Assembly (NCBI GenBank): GCA_001825475.1
Contig: MHWZ01000009.1
Span: 1-6,992, forward strand
From: Candidatus Zambryskibacteria bacterium RIFOXYD2_FULL_43_10
GTDB taxonomy: Bacteria > Patescibacteriota > Minisyncoccia > Phycocordibacterales > Zambryskibacteraceae
Direction: 5' to 3'
Length of the DNA stretch: 6,992 nucleotides
This document shows, piece after piece, positions 1-5,632 of the stretch. A program made the translations under genes and the position numbers. The notes beneath the pieces were generated by a model, which was not told where the DNA came from, did not search any database, and worked only from the letters and a program-made list of their open reading frames with translations. Within the stretch, counting starts at the first letter, position 1. Each line of letters starts with the position of its first letter.

Positions 1-417
1 GTTAGAGCCGAACATGACGAGGGTACGGATCATGGGGTCTTCGCTATTTCCGTTGGTGTTAATGTCTCGCGCATTGAAGAAGTGGTAAAAGTTCTTCTGG
101 CAGAATGCGATAAACTCTCTCGCATTCCCGTCTCTGATGAAGAACTACAAAAGGCCAAAGAACATCATGTCGGTCATCTATATCTTGGTCTTGAAACTAC
201 AGATTCGATCGCCGGATTTTATGTTGATCAGGAAATTACTATCGGGAAATTAAAAACACCCCAAGAATTTGAGGACGCTATCCGAAAAGTCACCGCTAAA
301 GATATCATGGAAGTGGCCAAAGATATTTTCCGAAACGACAAGCTCAATTTAGCGGTCGTTGGTAACGTGGTTGACCAAAGAGCGATCAAAAGGGCCCTTT
401 CCTTTAAAGAGTGCTAA
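1..417 (+). CDS. M16-family zinc peptidase, C-terminal part (5' partial)
   Basis: The frame is open from base 1 to the TAA at 415-417, giving 138 visible codons; the true start lies left of the window. The GTG at 82 is an internal valine codon, because the upstream residues (RAEHDEGTDHGVFAISVGV) fit the family. The visible part matches the C-terminal non-catalytic half of M16 peptidases (the insulinase / mitochondrial processing peptidase type). It shows the pattern of a helix (VSDEELQKAKEH), then LGLETTDSIAGFYVDQE, then a TPQEFEDAIRKVTAKDIMEVAKDIF segment and a final strand LNLAVVGNV. The HxxEH zinc site is expected in the N-terminal half, outside the window, so catalytic competence cannot be judged. 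Family members cleave peptides or process proteins. The next gene starts 9 bases downstream. Family assignment is fairly secure; the specific substrate is unknown. Confidence 0.82.
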   Translation, partial: VRAEHDEGTDHGVFAISVGVNVSRIEEVVKVLLAECDKLSRIPVSDEELQKAKEHHVGHLYLGLETTDSIAGFYVDQEITIGKLKTPQEFEDAIRKVTAKDIMEVAKDIFRNDKLNLAVVGNVVDQRAIKRALSFKEC

Positions 418-420
418 TAT
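412..420 (+). promoter_or_regulatory. Extended -10 promoter for a leaderless permease mRNA
   Basis: TGC followed by TAATAT (415-420) forms an extended -10 box that overlaps the stop codon of the M16 gene. Exactly 6 nt separate it from the ATG at 427, so transcription would begin at or next to the start codon. An overlapping TATAAT at 418-423 is an even better hexamer but leaves only 3 nt before the ATG. No convincing -35 box is seen, and no Shine-Dalgarno fits in the gap. The same geometry recurs before ssb and before the gene at 4816. Confidence 0.5.
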
Positions 421-426
421 AATCGT

Positions 427-1491
427 ATGAAAGATGATATACAGAAATGGGAGATTACTTTTGATAGTTGGATAAAATGCGCGGTCATAGTGATTATAGT
501 TTATGCACTGTATATGGTCAGCGACTTCATCTTGGTTATCATTGCGTCTGTTGTCATCGCTTCGGCGATAGAGCCTGCGGTGGCCGCGGCAAAGAAACGA
601 AATATACCACGCTTACCCGCGGTACTCTCGGTTTATTTGATTTCCGCCTTAGTGTTTGTCGGTCTTTTCTACTTTCTACTTCTGCCTCTGGCTGGTGAGA
701 TCTCGAGCTTTATCAGAACTCTAACAATATATTCAAATTCCATTACAAACGGCGGCATTCTTTCGGATTTGTTTAGAACCCAAAATCTGTTTGGAGGTTT
801 TGACACTCCTGTTTTAATCAGAGAATTAAGCGCGCAATTGAATTCTCTATCCGCCTTTCTCTCTCAAGGTATATTTTCAGGCGCTTCCTTGATTTTTGGC
901 GGAATTTTCAATTTTGTCCTAATTTTAGTTCTCTCTTTCTACTTAGTGGCGCAAGAAGACGGTGTTAGCAAGTTTTTAAAAATGATTACGCCGATGCAAC
1001 ATGAACGATATGTTATCGGATTATGGCGGCGTTCACAGCATAAGATCGGTCTTTGGATGCAGGGCCAACTTCTATCATCGGCCCTGATGGCGCTGCTTGT
1101 GTATCTCTCCCTTCTCATTATAGGTGTGCCGCATGCCTTACTCTTGGCGGTTTTGGCCGGAGTATTTGAGCTTATCCCTCTAGTCGGGGCCACCCTGGCG
1201 GCTGTTCCCACTATATTTATAGCTTATACGTGGGGCGGCATGAGTATTGCCCTCATCGTGGCCGGGCTTTATATCGTGATTCAACAGCTTGAAGGGCATC
1301 TCATTTATCCTTTGGTGGTGAAAAAAATGGTTGGTATTCCACCCATTATTTCCATCGTCTCTCTGGTTATTGGCGGCACATTGGCCGGTTTTCTTGGAGT
1401 GCTTATCTCAGTGCCAGTAGCCGCCGCGCTTATGGAATTTATCTCTGATTTTGAGGAGCGCAAAATTGCCAAACTCTCGGAGACTTCTTAA
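427..1491 (+). CDS. AI-2E / PerM family membrane permease
   Basis: This 354-residue polytopic inner-membrane protein fits the AI-2E transporter family (PF01594, the TqsA/PerM/YdiK type). Hydrophobic segments lie at about 17-50, 64-90, 152-175, 212-233, 234-267, 270-286 and 303-335. The family signature is clear: FELIPLVG at 247-254, then QQLEGHLIYPLVVKK at 286-300, a VGIPP turn, and the terminal GGTLAGFLGVLISVPVAA stretch at 317-333. A soluble loop around 91-150 separates the N- and C-terminal membrane bundles, as is usual. Characterised members export small molecules such as autoinducer-2 or act in Na+/H+ exchange; the substrate here cannot be read from sequence. Length is normal. The TAA stop shares one base with the metG ATG, so translation of the two is probably coupled. 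The start at ATG 427 is supported by the -10 box 6 nt upstream. Confidence 0.9.
   Translation: MKDDIQKWEITFDSWIKCAVIVIIVYALYMVSDFILVIIASVVIASAIEPAVAAAKKRNIPRLPAVLSVYLISALVFVGLFYFLLLPLAGEISSFIRTLTIYSNSITNGGILSDLFRTQNLFGGFDTPVLIRELSAQLNSLSAFLSQGIFSGASLIFGGIFNFVLILVLSFYLVAQEDGVSKFLKMITPMQHERYVIGLWRRSQHKIGLWMQGQLLSSALMALLVYLSLLIIGVPHALLLAVLAGVFELIPLVGATLAAVPTIFIAYTWGGMSIALIVAGLYIVIQQLEGHLIYPLVVKKMVGIPPIISIVSLVIGGTLAGFLGVLISVPVAAALMEFISDFEERKIAKLSETS
1479..1482 (+). promoter_or_regulatory. Shine-Dalgarno GGAG before metG
   Basis: GGAG lies inside the last codons of the permease gene, 8 nt before the metG ATG at 1491. It is the only convincing Shine-Dalgarno at any start in this window. Combined with the TAATG stop/start overlap it suggests reinitiation or coupled translation, in contrast with the leaderless or SD-less starts around it. 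Confidence 0.5.
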
Positions 1492-2900
1492 TGAAATCAT
1501 TTTACATAACTACCACTCTGCCTTACGTCAATGCGGAGCCGCATATCGGTTTTGCTATGGAGCTAGTTCATGCAGATATAATTGCTCGTTGGAAGCAGCT
1601 TAATGGTTTTGACGTGTTTTTTAATACTGGAACAGATGAACATGGTCTGAAAATCTACCAAGCCGCTCTGATAGAAAATAAAACTCCTCAAGCCTACACT
1701 GACGAACTTGCTCAAAAATTCAAAAATCTACAGCTATTACTCGGTTTAAGTGACGACCTGCATTTTATCCGCACTACCGATGAACATCATAAGAAAGCTG
1801 CCCAAGAATTCTGGAAACTTTGTAAGAATGCTGGAGACATTTACAAAAAAGAATACAAGATCAGGTATTGTGTGGGGTGTGAACTCGAAAAGACCGACTC
1901 AGGACTTGCGGATGGTAGGTGTCCCATTCACCCGAATAAAGAGCTTGAAATGATTGAAGAGGAAAATTATTTTTTTAGGCTTTCTAAATACGGTCCGAAA
2001 TTACTTGAATTCTACGATAAAAATCCAGACTTTGTTATTCCAGACTTCAGGCTTAATGAAATGCGAGCTCTGATAGGTAGGGGATTAGAAGACTTTTCTA
2101 TCTCTCGGCTTAAATCAAAAATGCCTTGGGGAATAGATGTGCCTGGCGACTCGAATCATGTTCAGTACGTTTGGTTTGACGCGCTCGTAAACTACATTTC
2201 AACCATCGGTTGGCCCGATGATATGGATAAATTCAACAAGTACTGGCCCGTAGTACAGTTTGCTGGCAAAGACCAAGTACGCCAACAAGTGGTCATGTGG
2301 CAGGCGATGCTCATGTCTGCTGGCCTACTCCCATCGAAACAAATTGTCATACATGGCTTCATAAATTACGAAGGTCAGAAAATGTCAAAGAGCCTCGGCA
2401 ATGTTATCAGCCCGCAGGAAGTGATAGATGAGTATGGGGTTGATGCTCTGCGCTATTTTGTAGCACGCGAATTTAATCAATTCGAAGATATGGATATCTC
2501 GAGAGAGAAGTTAAGAAGTGCTTATAACGCGAATTTGGCGAATGGGCTGGGGAATCTGGTATCTCGAGTAATGACCATGGCCGAAGCGCATCTTAAGAGT
2601 CCGGTCACTATTTCTGAATGGGAAGATATGTCAGAATTTTTTGCGATCCTTGATAAATTTGAGATAAATAAAGCCACAAATTATATCTGGGCAAAAATAG
2701 GCGAACTTGACGCCTTAATCCAAAAAGAAAAGCCGTGGGAATCTAAAGATACTAAAGTTATTACTAATTTAGTCGCGAAACTCTATTCAATAGCGAGAAT
2801 GCTTAATCCGATTATGCCTGAAACATCCAACAAGATTAAAGAATTAGTCCAAGCAAATAAGAAGCCATCAGAACCGTTATTTTTGCGTAAAGATGCCTAA
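1491..2900 (+). CDS. metG: Methionyl-tRNA synthetase, short form
   Basis: This class I aminoacyl-tRNA synthetase charges tRNA-Met with methionine in the cytoplasm. It has 469 residues. The first nucleotide-binding signature appears as PHIGF at 17-21 (HIGF instead of the usual HIGH). NTGTDEHG follows at 45-52, and a zinc-knuckle insertion has C127, C130, C144 and H147. The methionine-pocket strand is YVWFDALVNY at 226-235, and a canonical KMSKS loop is at 297-301. The usual GKDILRFH-type segment reads AGKDQVRQQVVMW (258-270), with Gln where most bacterial enzymes have His. The anticodon-binding helical domain occupies about 330-460. The protein ends there, with no C-terminal EMAPII/Arc1p-like tRNA-binding domain. 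It overlaps the permease by 1 base and tatD by 8 bases; a metG-tatD pair is also known from Bacillus. The function is secure; the altered motifs look like clade features. Confidence 0.96.
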   Translation: MKSFYITTTLPYVNAEPHIGFAMELVHADIIARWKQLNGFDVFFNTGTDEHGLKIYQAALIENKTPQAYTDELAQKFKNLQLLLGLSDDLHFIRTTDEHHKKAAQEFWKLCKNAGDIYKKEYKIRYCVGCELEKTDSGLADGRCPIHPNKELEMIEEENYFFRLSKYGPKLLEFYDKNPDFVIPDFRLNEMRALIGRGLEDFSISRLKSKMPWGIDVPGDSNHVQYVWFDALVNYISTIGWPDDMDKFNKYWPVVQFAGKDQVRQQVVMWQAMLMSAGLLPSKQIVIHGFINYEGQKMSKSLGNVISPQEVIDEYGVDALRYFVAREFNQFEDMDISREKLRSAYNANLANGLGNLVSRVMTMAEAHLKSPVTISEWEDMSEFFAILDKFEINKATNYIWAKIGELDALIQKEKPWESKDTKVITNLVAKLYSIARMLNPIMPETSNKIKELVQANKKPSEPLFLRKDA

Positions 2901-3663
2901 ATATTTCGATGTGCATTCTCATCTAAACTCTTCCGCCTATCAGAAAGATTTTGACGAGGTGGTAAAAAGATTGAAAGAAACAGAGACTTACACGATGGTG
3001 GTTGGGACCGATTTTAAGTCCTCAAAAGAGGCAGTAGATTTGGCCGATAAGTATGAAGAAATCTATGCTTGCATCGGTATACACCCGATAGATAATCCCA
3101 GTCAAAGTTTTGAAAGAGAAAAATTTGAGAAATTAGTCAAACATCCGAAAACCGTAGCAATAGGGGAATGTGGCATGGATTTCTTTCATGCCGATAAAAA
3201 TGCTGATTACGAGAGACAGAAAAAATTATTCTTGGATCAAGTTAAATTCGCGCTCAAATACGATAAGCCTTTGATGATCCACGCTCGTAATGCCTATGAA
3301 GAACTTATCGAATTACTAAAAAGTATTACTTGGACACGGCGTGTCCAAGTGAGAGGCAATGTACACTTTTTTGCAGGCGACTGGGCCGTGGCCCAAAAGC
3401 TTTTTGCGCTGGGCTTCACAGTTTCTTTCACGGGAGTAATCACGTTTGTCAGAGATTATGATGAAGTCATTAAATCCGCGCCTCTTAACATGATTATGTC
3501 AGAGACAGATTCGCCATACGTAACACCAACACCGTACCGAGGCAAACGCAATGAACCGAGCTATGTCAGCGAAGTGGTCAAAAAAATCGCGGAAATTAGG
3601 GAAGAGAACGACAAGATAGTGGGCGATACCCTTGTCAGTAACGCGCTTTCTATGATAGGCTAG
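2893..3663 (+). CDS. tatD: TatD-family metal-dependent deoxyribonuclease
   Basis: This 256-residue TIM-barrel hydrolase belongs to the TatD family (PF01026), whose members are metal-dependent DNases acting on 3' ends or AP sites. All expected metal ligands are visible: the DVHSH motif with H8 and H10, E92 in IGECGMDF, H130 in MIHAR, H158 in NVHFFAG, and D206 in SETDSPYVTP. The GIHP turn at 62-65 and the PYRGKRNEPSYV segment near 214-225 are also typical. The ATG at 2893 lies inside the 3' end of metG (8-base overlap), with no Shine-Dalgarno. Residues 146-152 (TWTRRVQ) are encoded by a perfect palindrome and appear as extra residues in the loop before the VRGNVHFF strand. The frame stays open and the active site is intact, so the enzyme is probably functional. 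The stop TAG is 8 nt before rpsF. Confidence 0.93.
   Translation: MPKYFDVHSHLNSSAYQKDFDEVVKRLKETETYTMVVGTDFKSSKEAVDLADKYEEIYACIGIHPIDNPSQSFEREKFEKLVKHPKTVAIGECGMDFFHADKNADYERQKKLFLDQVKFALKYDKPLMIHARNAYEELIELLKSITWTRRVQVRGNVHFFAGDWAVAQKLFALGFTVSFTGVITFVRDYDEVIKSAPLNMIMSETDSPYVTPTPYRGKRNEPSYVSEVVKKIAEIREENDKIVGDTLVSNALSMIG
3328..3350. repeat. Perfect 23-nt palindromic element inside tatD
   Basis: The arms ACTTGGACACG (3328-3338) and CGTGTCCAAGT (3340-3350) are exact reverse complements around a single central G at 3339. The element begins on a codon boundary and encodes TWTRRVQ plus the first two bases of the next valine codon, keeping the frame open. No second copy occurs in this window. An 11-bp perfect stem is unlikely by chance in about 7 kb. 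The extra residues sit in a surface loop of the TatD barrel. The most economical reading is a small interspersed palindrome inserted in frame; a recombination or protein-binding site is an alternative. Confidence 0.75.
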
Positions 3664-3671
3664 TTCAACTT

Positions 3672-4127
3672 ATGGCAAATTTGGAAAGTGAAGCCGGAGA
3701 ATTGACCGTCTATGAATTGGGCTTTTTGGTCTTGCCGAGTATCCCGGAAGATAAACTTTCCAATGTCACGGATGCTGTTAGAAAAATAATTTCGGCGGCA
3801 GGCGGTACGGAAATTGATGCCGAGGCGCCAATCAAGAAAACTCTTGCTTATTCAATGTCAAAAACCATTGGCGCCAGTCGTTATGTGGTTTCTGACGCCT
3901 ATTTGGGTTGGACTAAGTTTGAGGTTGATAAAGCTAATGTCCCGATAATCAAAGCTGGTGTGGAAAAGATGGAAGAAATCTTACGATTTCTCTTAATCAA
4001 AGCCCCGCGCGAAACCACTTTTACTTTTGCCAAAGCCAGAACAGCGATGGCGATAGAAACTACGACATCCGAAGACGCCGAAGCGGAAATTACTCCGGCA
4101 AAATTATCGGAAAGTATTGAGAAATAA
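3672..4127 (+). CDS. rpsF: Small ribosomal subunit protein bS6
   Basis: This 151-residue protein carries the bS6 fold and partners with bS18 on the platform of the 30S subunit. The first strand is TVYELGFLVLPSIPED, followed by a helix, the IKKTLAYSMSKTIGASRYVVSDAY region that corresponds to the conserved KKRLAYPI...G.Y segment, and VEKMEEILRFLLIK for the last helix and strand. Compared with the minimal ~95-residue bacterial form it has a short N-terminal extension and a roughly 30-residue acidic, Thr/Glu-rich C-terminal tail, which is probably disordered. The gap from tatD is 8 nt and has no Shine-Dalgarno. Placement upstream of ssb and rpsR is the classic bacterial order and supports the call. 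The rplI gene that often follows rpsR elsewhere is absent. Confidence 0.93.
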   Translation: MANLESEAGELTVYELGFLVLPSIPEDKLSNVTDAVRKIISAAGGTEIDAEAPIKKTLAYSMSKTIGASRYVVSDAYLGWTKFEVDKANVPIIKAGVEKMEEILRFLLIKAPRETTFTFAKARTAMAIETTTSEDAEAEITPAKLSESIEK

Positions 4128-4131
4128 AATA

Positions 4132-4140
4132 TGCTAAAAT
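4132..4140 (+). promoter_or_regulatory. Extended -10 promoter for leaderless ssb
   Basis: TGC followed by TAAAAT (4135-4140) forms an extended -10 element in the 19-base gap after rpsF. Six nucleotides separate it from the ssb ATG at 4147, which places the expected transcription start on the start codon. No Shine-Dalgarno is present and no properly spaced -35 box is evident (a TTGAGA at 4117-4122 is only 12 nt away). It would let ssb-rpsR be transcribed independently of rpsF. Confidence 0.55.
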
Positions 4141-4146
4141 AGCAAC

Positions 4147-4590
4147 ATGTATCTCAACCGCGCCATTATCATCGGTAATCTTACTCGCGATCCGGAGCTC
4201 AAGACTTTACCCTCGGGTATATCCATAACTTCCTTTGGAGTAGCCACTAATCGAATTTGGAAAGACAAAAATAACCAGAAGCAAGAGTCAACAGACTTTC
4301 ATAACATAGTCGTATTTGGTCGTCAGGCGGAGACGACAGCTCAATATTTGCGTAAGGGCGCAAGTGTTTTAGTCGAAGGTAGAATACAGACTAGAAGCTG
4401 GGACGCCCCGGATGGTGCCAAAAAATATCGCACAGAAATAGTGGCTGATAGAATTCAATTTGGTCCAAAGAAGGAAGGGGCGGATCGCTCGTCTGCCTCA
4501 AAGACTGCTGAGAACAAGCAGGATGTCCCCCCTATTGATGCCATAGAATACCCTGAAGATAATGTGAATGTCGATGACATTCCGTTCTAA
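4147..4590 (+). CDS. ssb: Single-stranded DNA-binding protein
   Basis: This 147-residue SSB binds single-stranded DNA and recruits repair and replication proteins. The OB-fold spans about 1-107 with the usual opening MYLNRAIIIGNLTRDPELK, the SFGVATNR strand, DFHNIVVFGRQAETTAQYLRKG at 50-71, VLVEGRIQTRSW at 74-85 and YRTEIVADRIQF at 94-105. A polar low-complexity linker follows (about 108-135), then an acidic C-terminus ending in DDIPF, the tip used by SSB partner proteins. All features expected of a functional protein are present. The start is supported by the -10 box 6 nt upstream of the ATG. Only 2 nt separate its stop from rpsR. It could work with RecA, encoded on the other strand about 1.5 kb away. 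Confidence 0.96.
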   Translation: MYLNRAIIIGNLTRDPELKTLPSGISITSFGVATNRIWKDKNNQKQESTDFHNIVVFGRQAETTAQYLRKGASVLVEGRIQTRSWDAPDGAKKYRTEIVADRIQFGPKKEGADRSSASKTAENKQDVPPIDAIEYPEDNVNVDDIPF

Positions 4591-4592
4591 TT

Positions 4593-4796
4593 ATGAGAAA
4601 ACAAAATTATTTCAAAGAACACAAAATCAAACACATCGATTACAAAGATGTTGAAACTCTTAAAAAGTTTCTGACGCCTCATGCCCGTATTCAATCTCGG
4701 AAACGTTCCGGCACTCCAGCCAAGTTTGAACGTGAGCTCGCTTTGGCTATCAAACGCGCCCGCTTCCTCGGTCTTTTGCCTTACGTATCAAGATAG
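4593..4796 (+). CDS. rpsR: Small ribosomal subunit protein bS18
   Basis: This 67-residue basic protein matches bS18, the partner of bS6 on the 30S platform. The core reads IDYKDVETLKKFLTPHARIQSRKRSG, followed by the helix TPAKFERELALAIKRARFLGLLPYV, which are the conserved family elements. There is no zinc-binding cysteine set at the N-terminus. The start ATG lies 2 nt after the ssb stop without a Shine-Dalgarno, so translation most likely depends on coupling to ssb. The stop TAG is at 4794-4796. Confidence 0.95.
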   Translation: MRKQNYFKEHKIKHIDYKDVETLKKFLTPHARIQSRKRSGTPAKFERELALAIKRARFLGLLPYVSR

Positions 4797-4803
4797 TTTA
4801 AGT

Positions 4804-4809
4804 TATAAT
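4804..4809 (+). promoter_or_regulatory. Consensus -10 box for leaderless small membrane gene
   Basis: A perfect TATAAT lies 6 nt before the ATG at 4816, the same geometry as before the permease and ssb. This argues that the protein starts at 4816 and that its message is leaderless. No strong -35 box is seen; TTACGT at 4781-4786 has correct 17-nt spacing but matches poorly. Confidence 0.55.
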
Positions 4810-4815
4810 TTAAAC

Positions 4816-5118
4816 ATGCGTATACCGTACTCTATTCAAGGGGCGCTCTTCGGACCGGTACTTATTGGACTCTCGCTTATTTTGAAATTACTCTGTCCGG
4901 CGCCGGTTGGCGCCGGCTGCTTGACAGATTATTTGGCTGTTCCCATATTCTTACCCTTGATATTTGTTTACAAGATTGTTGGCGGCCATTTGGTTATGTA
5001 CCACGAATTGCGGTTTGTTATTTTATATTGGAGTTTAGTCGGACTTTTGATCGGTCTTATATTCGATCTGCGTAATCGCCGGTTTCCGTATTTACCCGAA
5101 CAACATCCCCCTCTTTAA
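4816..5118 (+). CDS. Small three-helix membrane protein, function unknown
   Basis: The frame is open from 4681, but the upstream part would overlap rpsR, and a perfect -10 box stands 6 nt before the ATG at 4816. I therefore choose 4816, giving 100 residues. Three hydrophobic segments are visible at about 7-26, 38-57 and 66-83. C27 and C35 flank a short Pro/Gly/Ala loop (PAPVGAG) that is encoded by a GC-rich inverted repeat. The tail is basic then proline-rich (RNRRFPYLPEQHPPL), suggesting a cytoplasmic C-terminus. I do not recognise a named family, and no catalytic motif is visible. The last 62 bases overlap the 3' end of efp on the other strand, so its last 20 residues are constrained by EF-P coding. 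It is probably real given the promoter geometry and hydrophobic pattern, but this is unproven. Confidence 0.65.
   Translation: MRIPYSIQGALFGPVLIGLSLILKLLCPAPVGAGCLTDYLAVPIFLPLIFVYKIVGGHLVMYHELRFVILYWSLVGLLIGLIFDLRNRRFPYLPEQHPPL
4897..4916. repeat. GC-rich inverted repeat (8-bp arms, 4-nt loop)
   Basis: CCGGCGCC (4897-4904) and GGCGCCGG (4909-4916) are exact reverse complements around GGTT. The left part, CCGGCGCCGG at 4897-4906, is itself a perfect palindrome. The block is much more GC-rich than its surroundings and encodes the PAPVGAG loop between the first two membrane segments of the small membrane protein. It would form a strong RNA hairpin. No T-run follows, so it is not a typical terminator. 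Confidence 0.6.
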
Positions 5119-5617
5119 TAAACATCGGTACTTGAAGCTCAACTCCCGTTTCAAGTTTAACCGTTTTGGTCGCTCCTTGAGCTGTGTTGCCCTTGGTTGC
5201 GGGGTGAGCCTCGATGACTTTCAATTCCATTTTGATCGGGAGTTTTATACCGATTATTTTGTTATCGAAAAGCATCGCGTCTATCAAGATATTGGATTTA
5301 AGAAATTGTGCTCCAGAGCCAATCAGGTCTTCTTCTAACTTGAAACGCTTAGTTGGATCACTAGCTTCAGAGAACCAGTACTCTCCTCGGTTGGCGTATA
5401 GATATTTAATCTCTTTCTTATCTATACCGGCCTCCTCAACTTTGTCAGAGACGTGGAAAGACACTTCTGTCATTCGGTTAGTAATAAGATTTCTCAGTTT
5501 AGTGGCGTTAACGGGTTTCCTCTGTTGTTTGCGGAAAACGTGCGAGTCGATAACCTCCCATGGCTCATCTTCAAAAACTATGTATTTCCCCTTCTTAATT
5601 TCGCTATACTCGAGCAT
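5057..5617 (-). CDS. efp: Translation elongation factor P
   Basis: This 186-residue protein has all three EF-P domains and would relieve ribosome stalling at polyproline stretches. The N-terminal KOW-like domain (about 1-63) contains the loop RKQQRKPVN followed by TKLRNLI. The central OB domain is about 64-126. The C-terminal OB domain carries the family signature from KGNTAQGATKTVKLETG through VPMFIKEGDVVRVNTETGDY (about 143-182). Counting back from the conserved TKL, the position of E. coli Lys34 is Gln32, so neither the beta-lysylation nor the rhamnosylation target is present at the tip. K30, R33 and K34 lie nearby. The start ATG is 12 nt from the recA stop, with no Shine-Dalgarno. Its 3' end overlaps the convergent membrane gene by 62 bp. 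The lack of an YeiP-type sequence and the normal length support EF-P proper. Confidence 0.95.
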   Translation of the reverse strand: MLEYSEIKKGKYIVFEDEPWEVIDSHVFRKQQRKPVNATKLRNLITNRMTEVSFHVSDKVEEAGIDKKEIKYLYANRGEYWFSEASDPTKRFKLEEDLIGSGAQFLKSNILIDAMLFDNKIIGIKLPIKMELKVIEAHPATKGNTAQGATKTVKLETGVELQVPMFIKEGDVVRVNTETGDYADRI

Positions 5618-5626
5618 AGGAGTACT

Positions 5627-5632
5627 ATTCTA
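5627..5632 (-). promoter_or_regulatory. Possible -10 box before efp
   Basis: On the minus strand TAGAAT overlaps the recA stop codon and lies 9 nt before the efp ATG. Transcription would begin a few bases upstream of the start codon, giving a very short leader. No Shine-Dalgarno or clear -35 box is seen. It may simply be chance sequence, with efp served by readthrough from recA. Confidence 0.25.

Noticed and set aside
82..417. GTG at 82 as the start of a separate 111-residue gene
   Set aside because: The same frame is open to base 1 and its upstream residues continue the M16 C-terminal domain, so this is the 3' part of a longer gene.
939..1211. Minus-strand open frame inside the permease
   Set aside because: It is antisense to conserved transmembrane coding sequence and has a composition typical of shadow frames.
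3382..3395. TGGGCC-GT-GGCCCA inverted repeat in tatD
   Set aside because: Arms of only 6 bp within codons for GDWAVAQ; plausible by chance, though it lies close to the 23-nt palindrome.
3632..3656. TTGTCA and TATGAT as a promoter for rpsF
   Set aside because: The hexamers are good but the spacer is only 13 nt, too short for a sigma-70 type promoter.
4681..4815. Upstream ATG at 4681 as start of the small membrane protein
   Set aside because: It would overlap rpsR by over 100 bp with non-hydrophobic, low-quality sequence, while a TATAAT box lies 6 nt before the ATG at 4816.
5040..5070. Terminator between the converging genes
   Set aside because: Only a 5-bp GATCG/CGATC pairing with a 10-nt loop and no T-run; the genes overlap, so no classical terminator can be supported.
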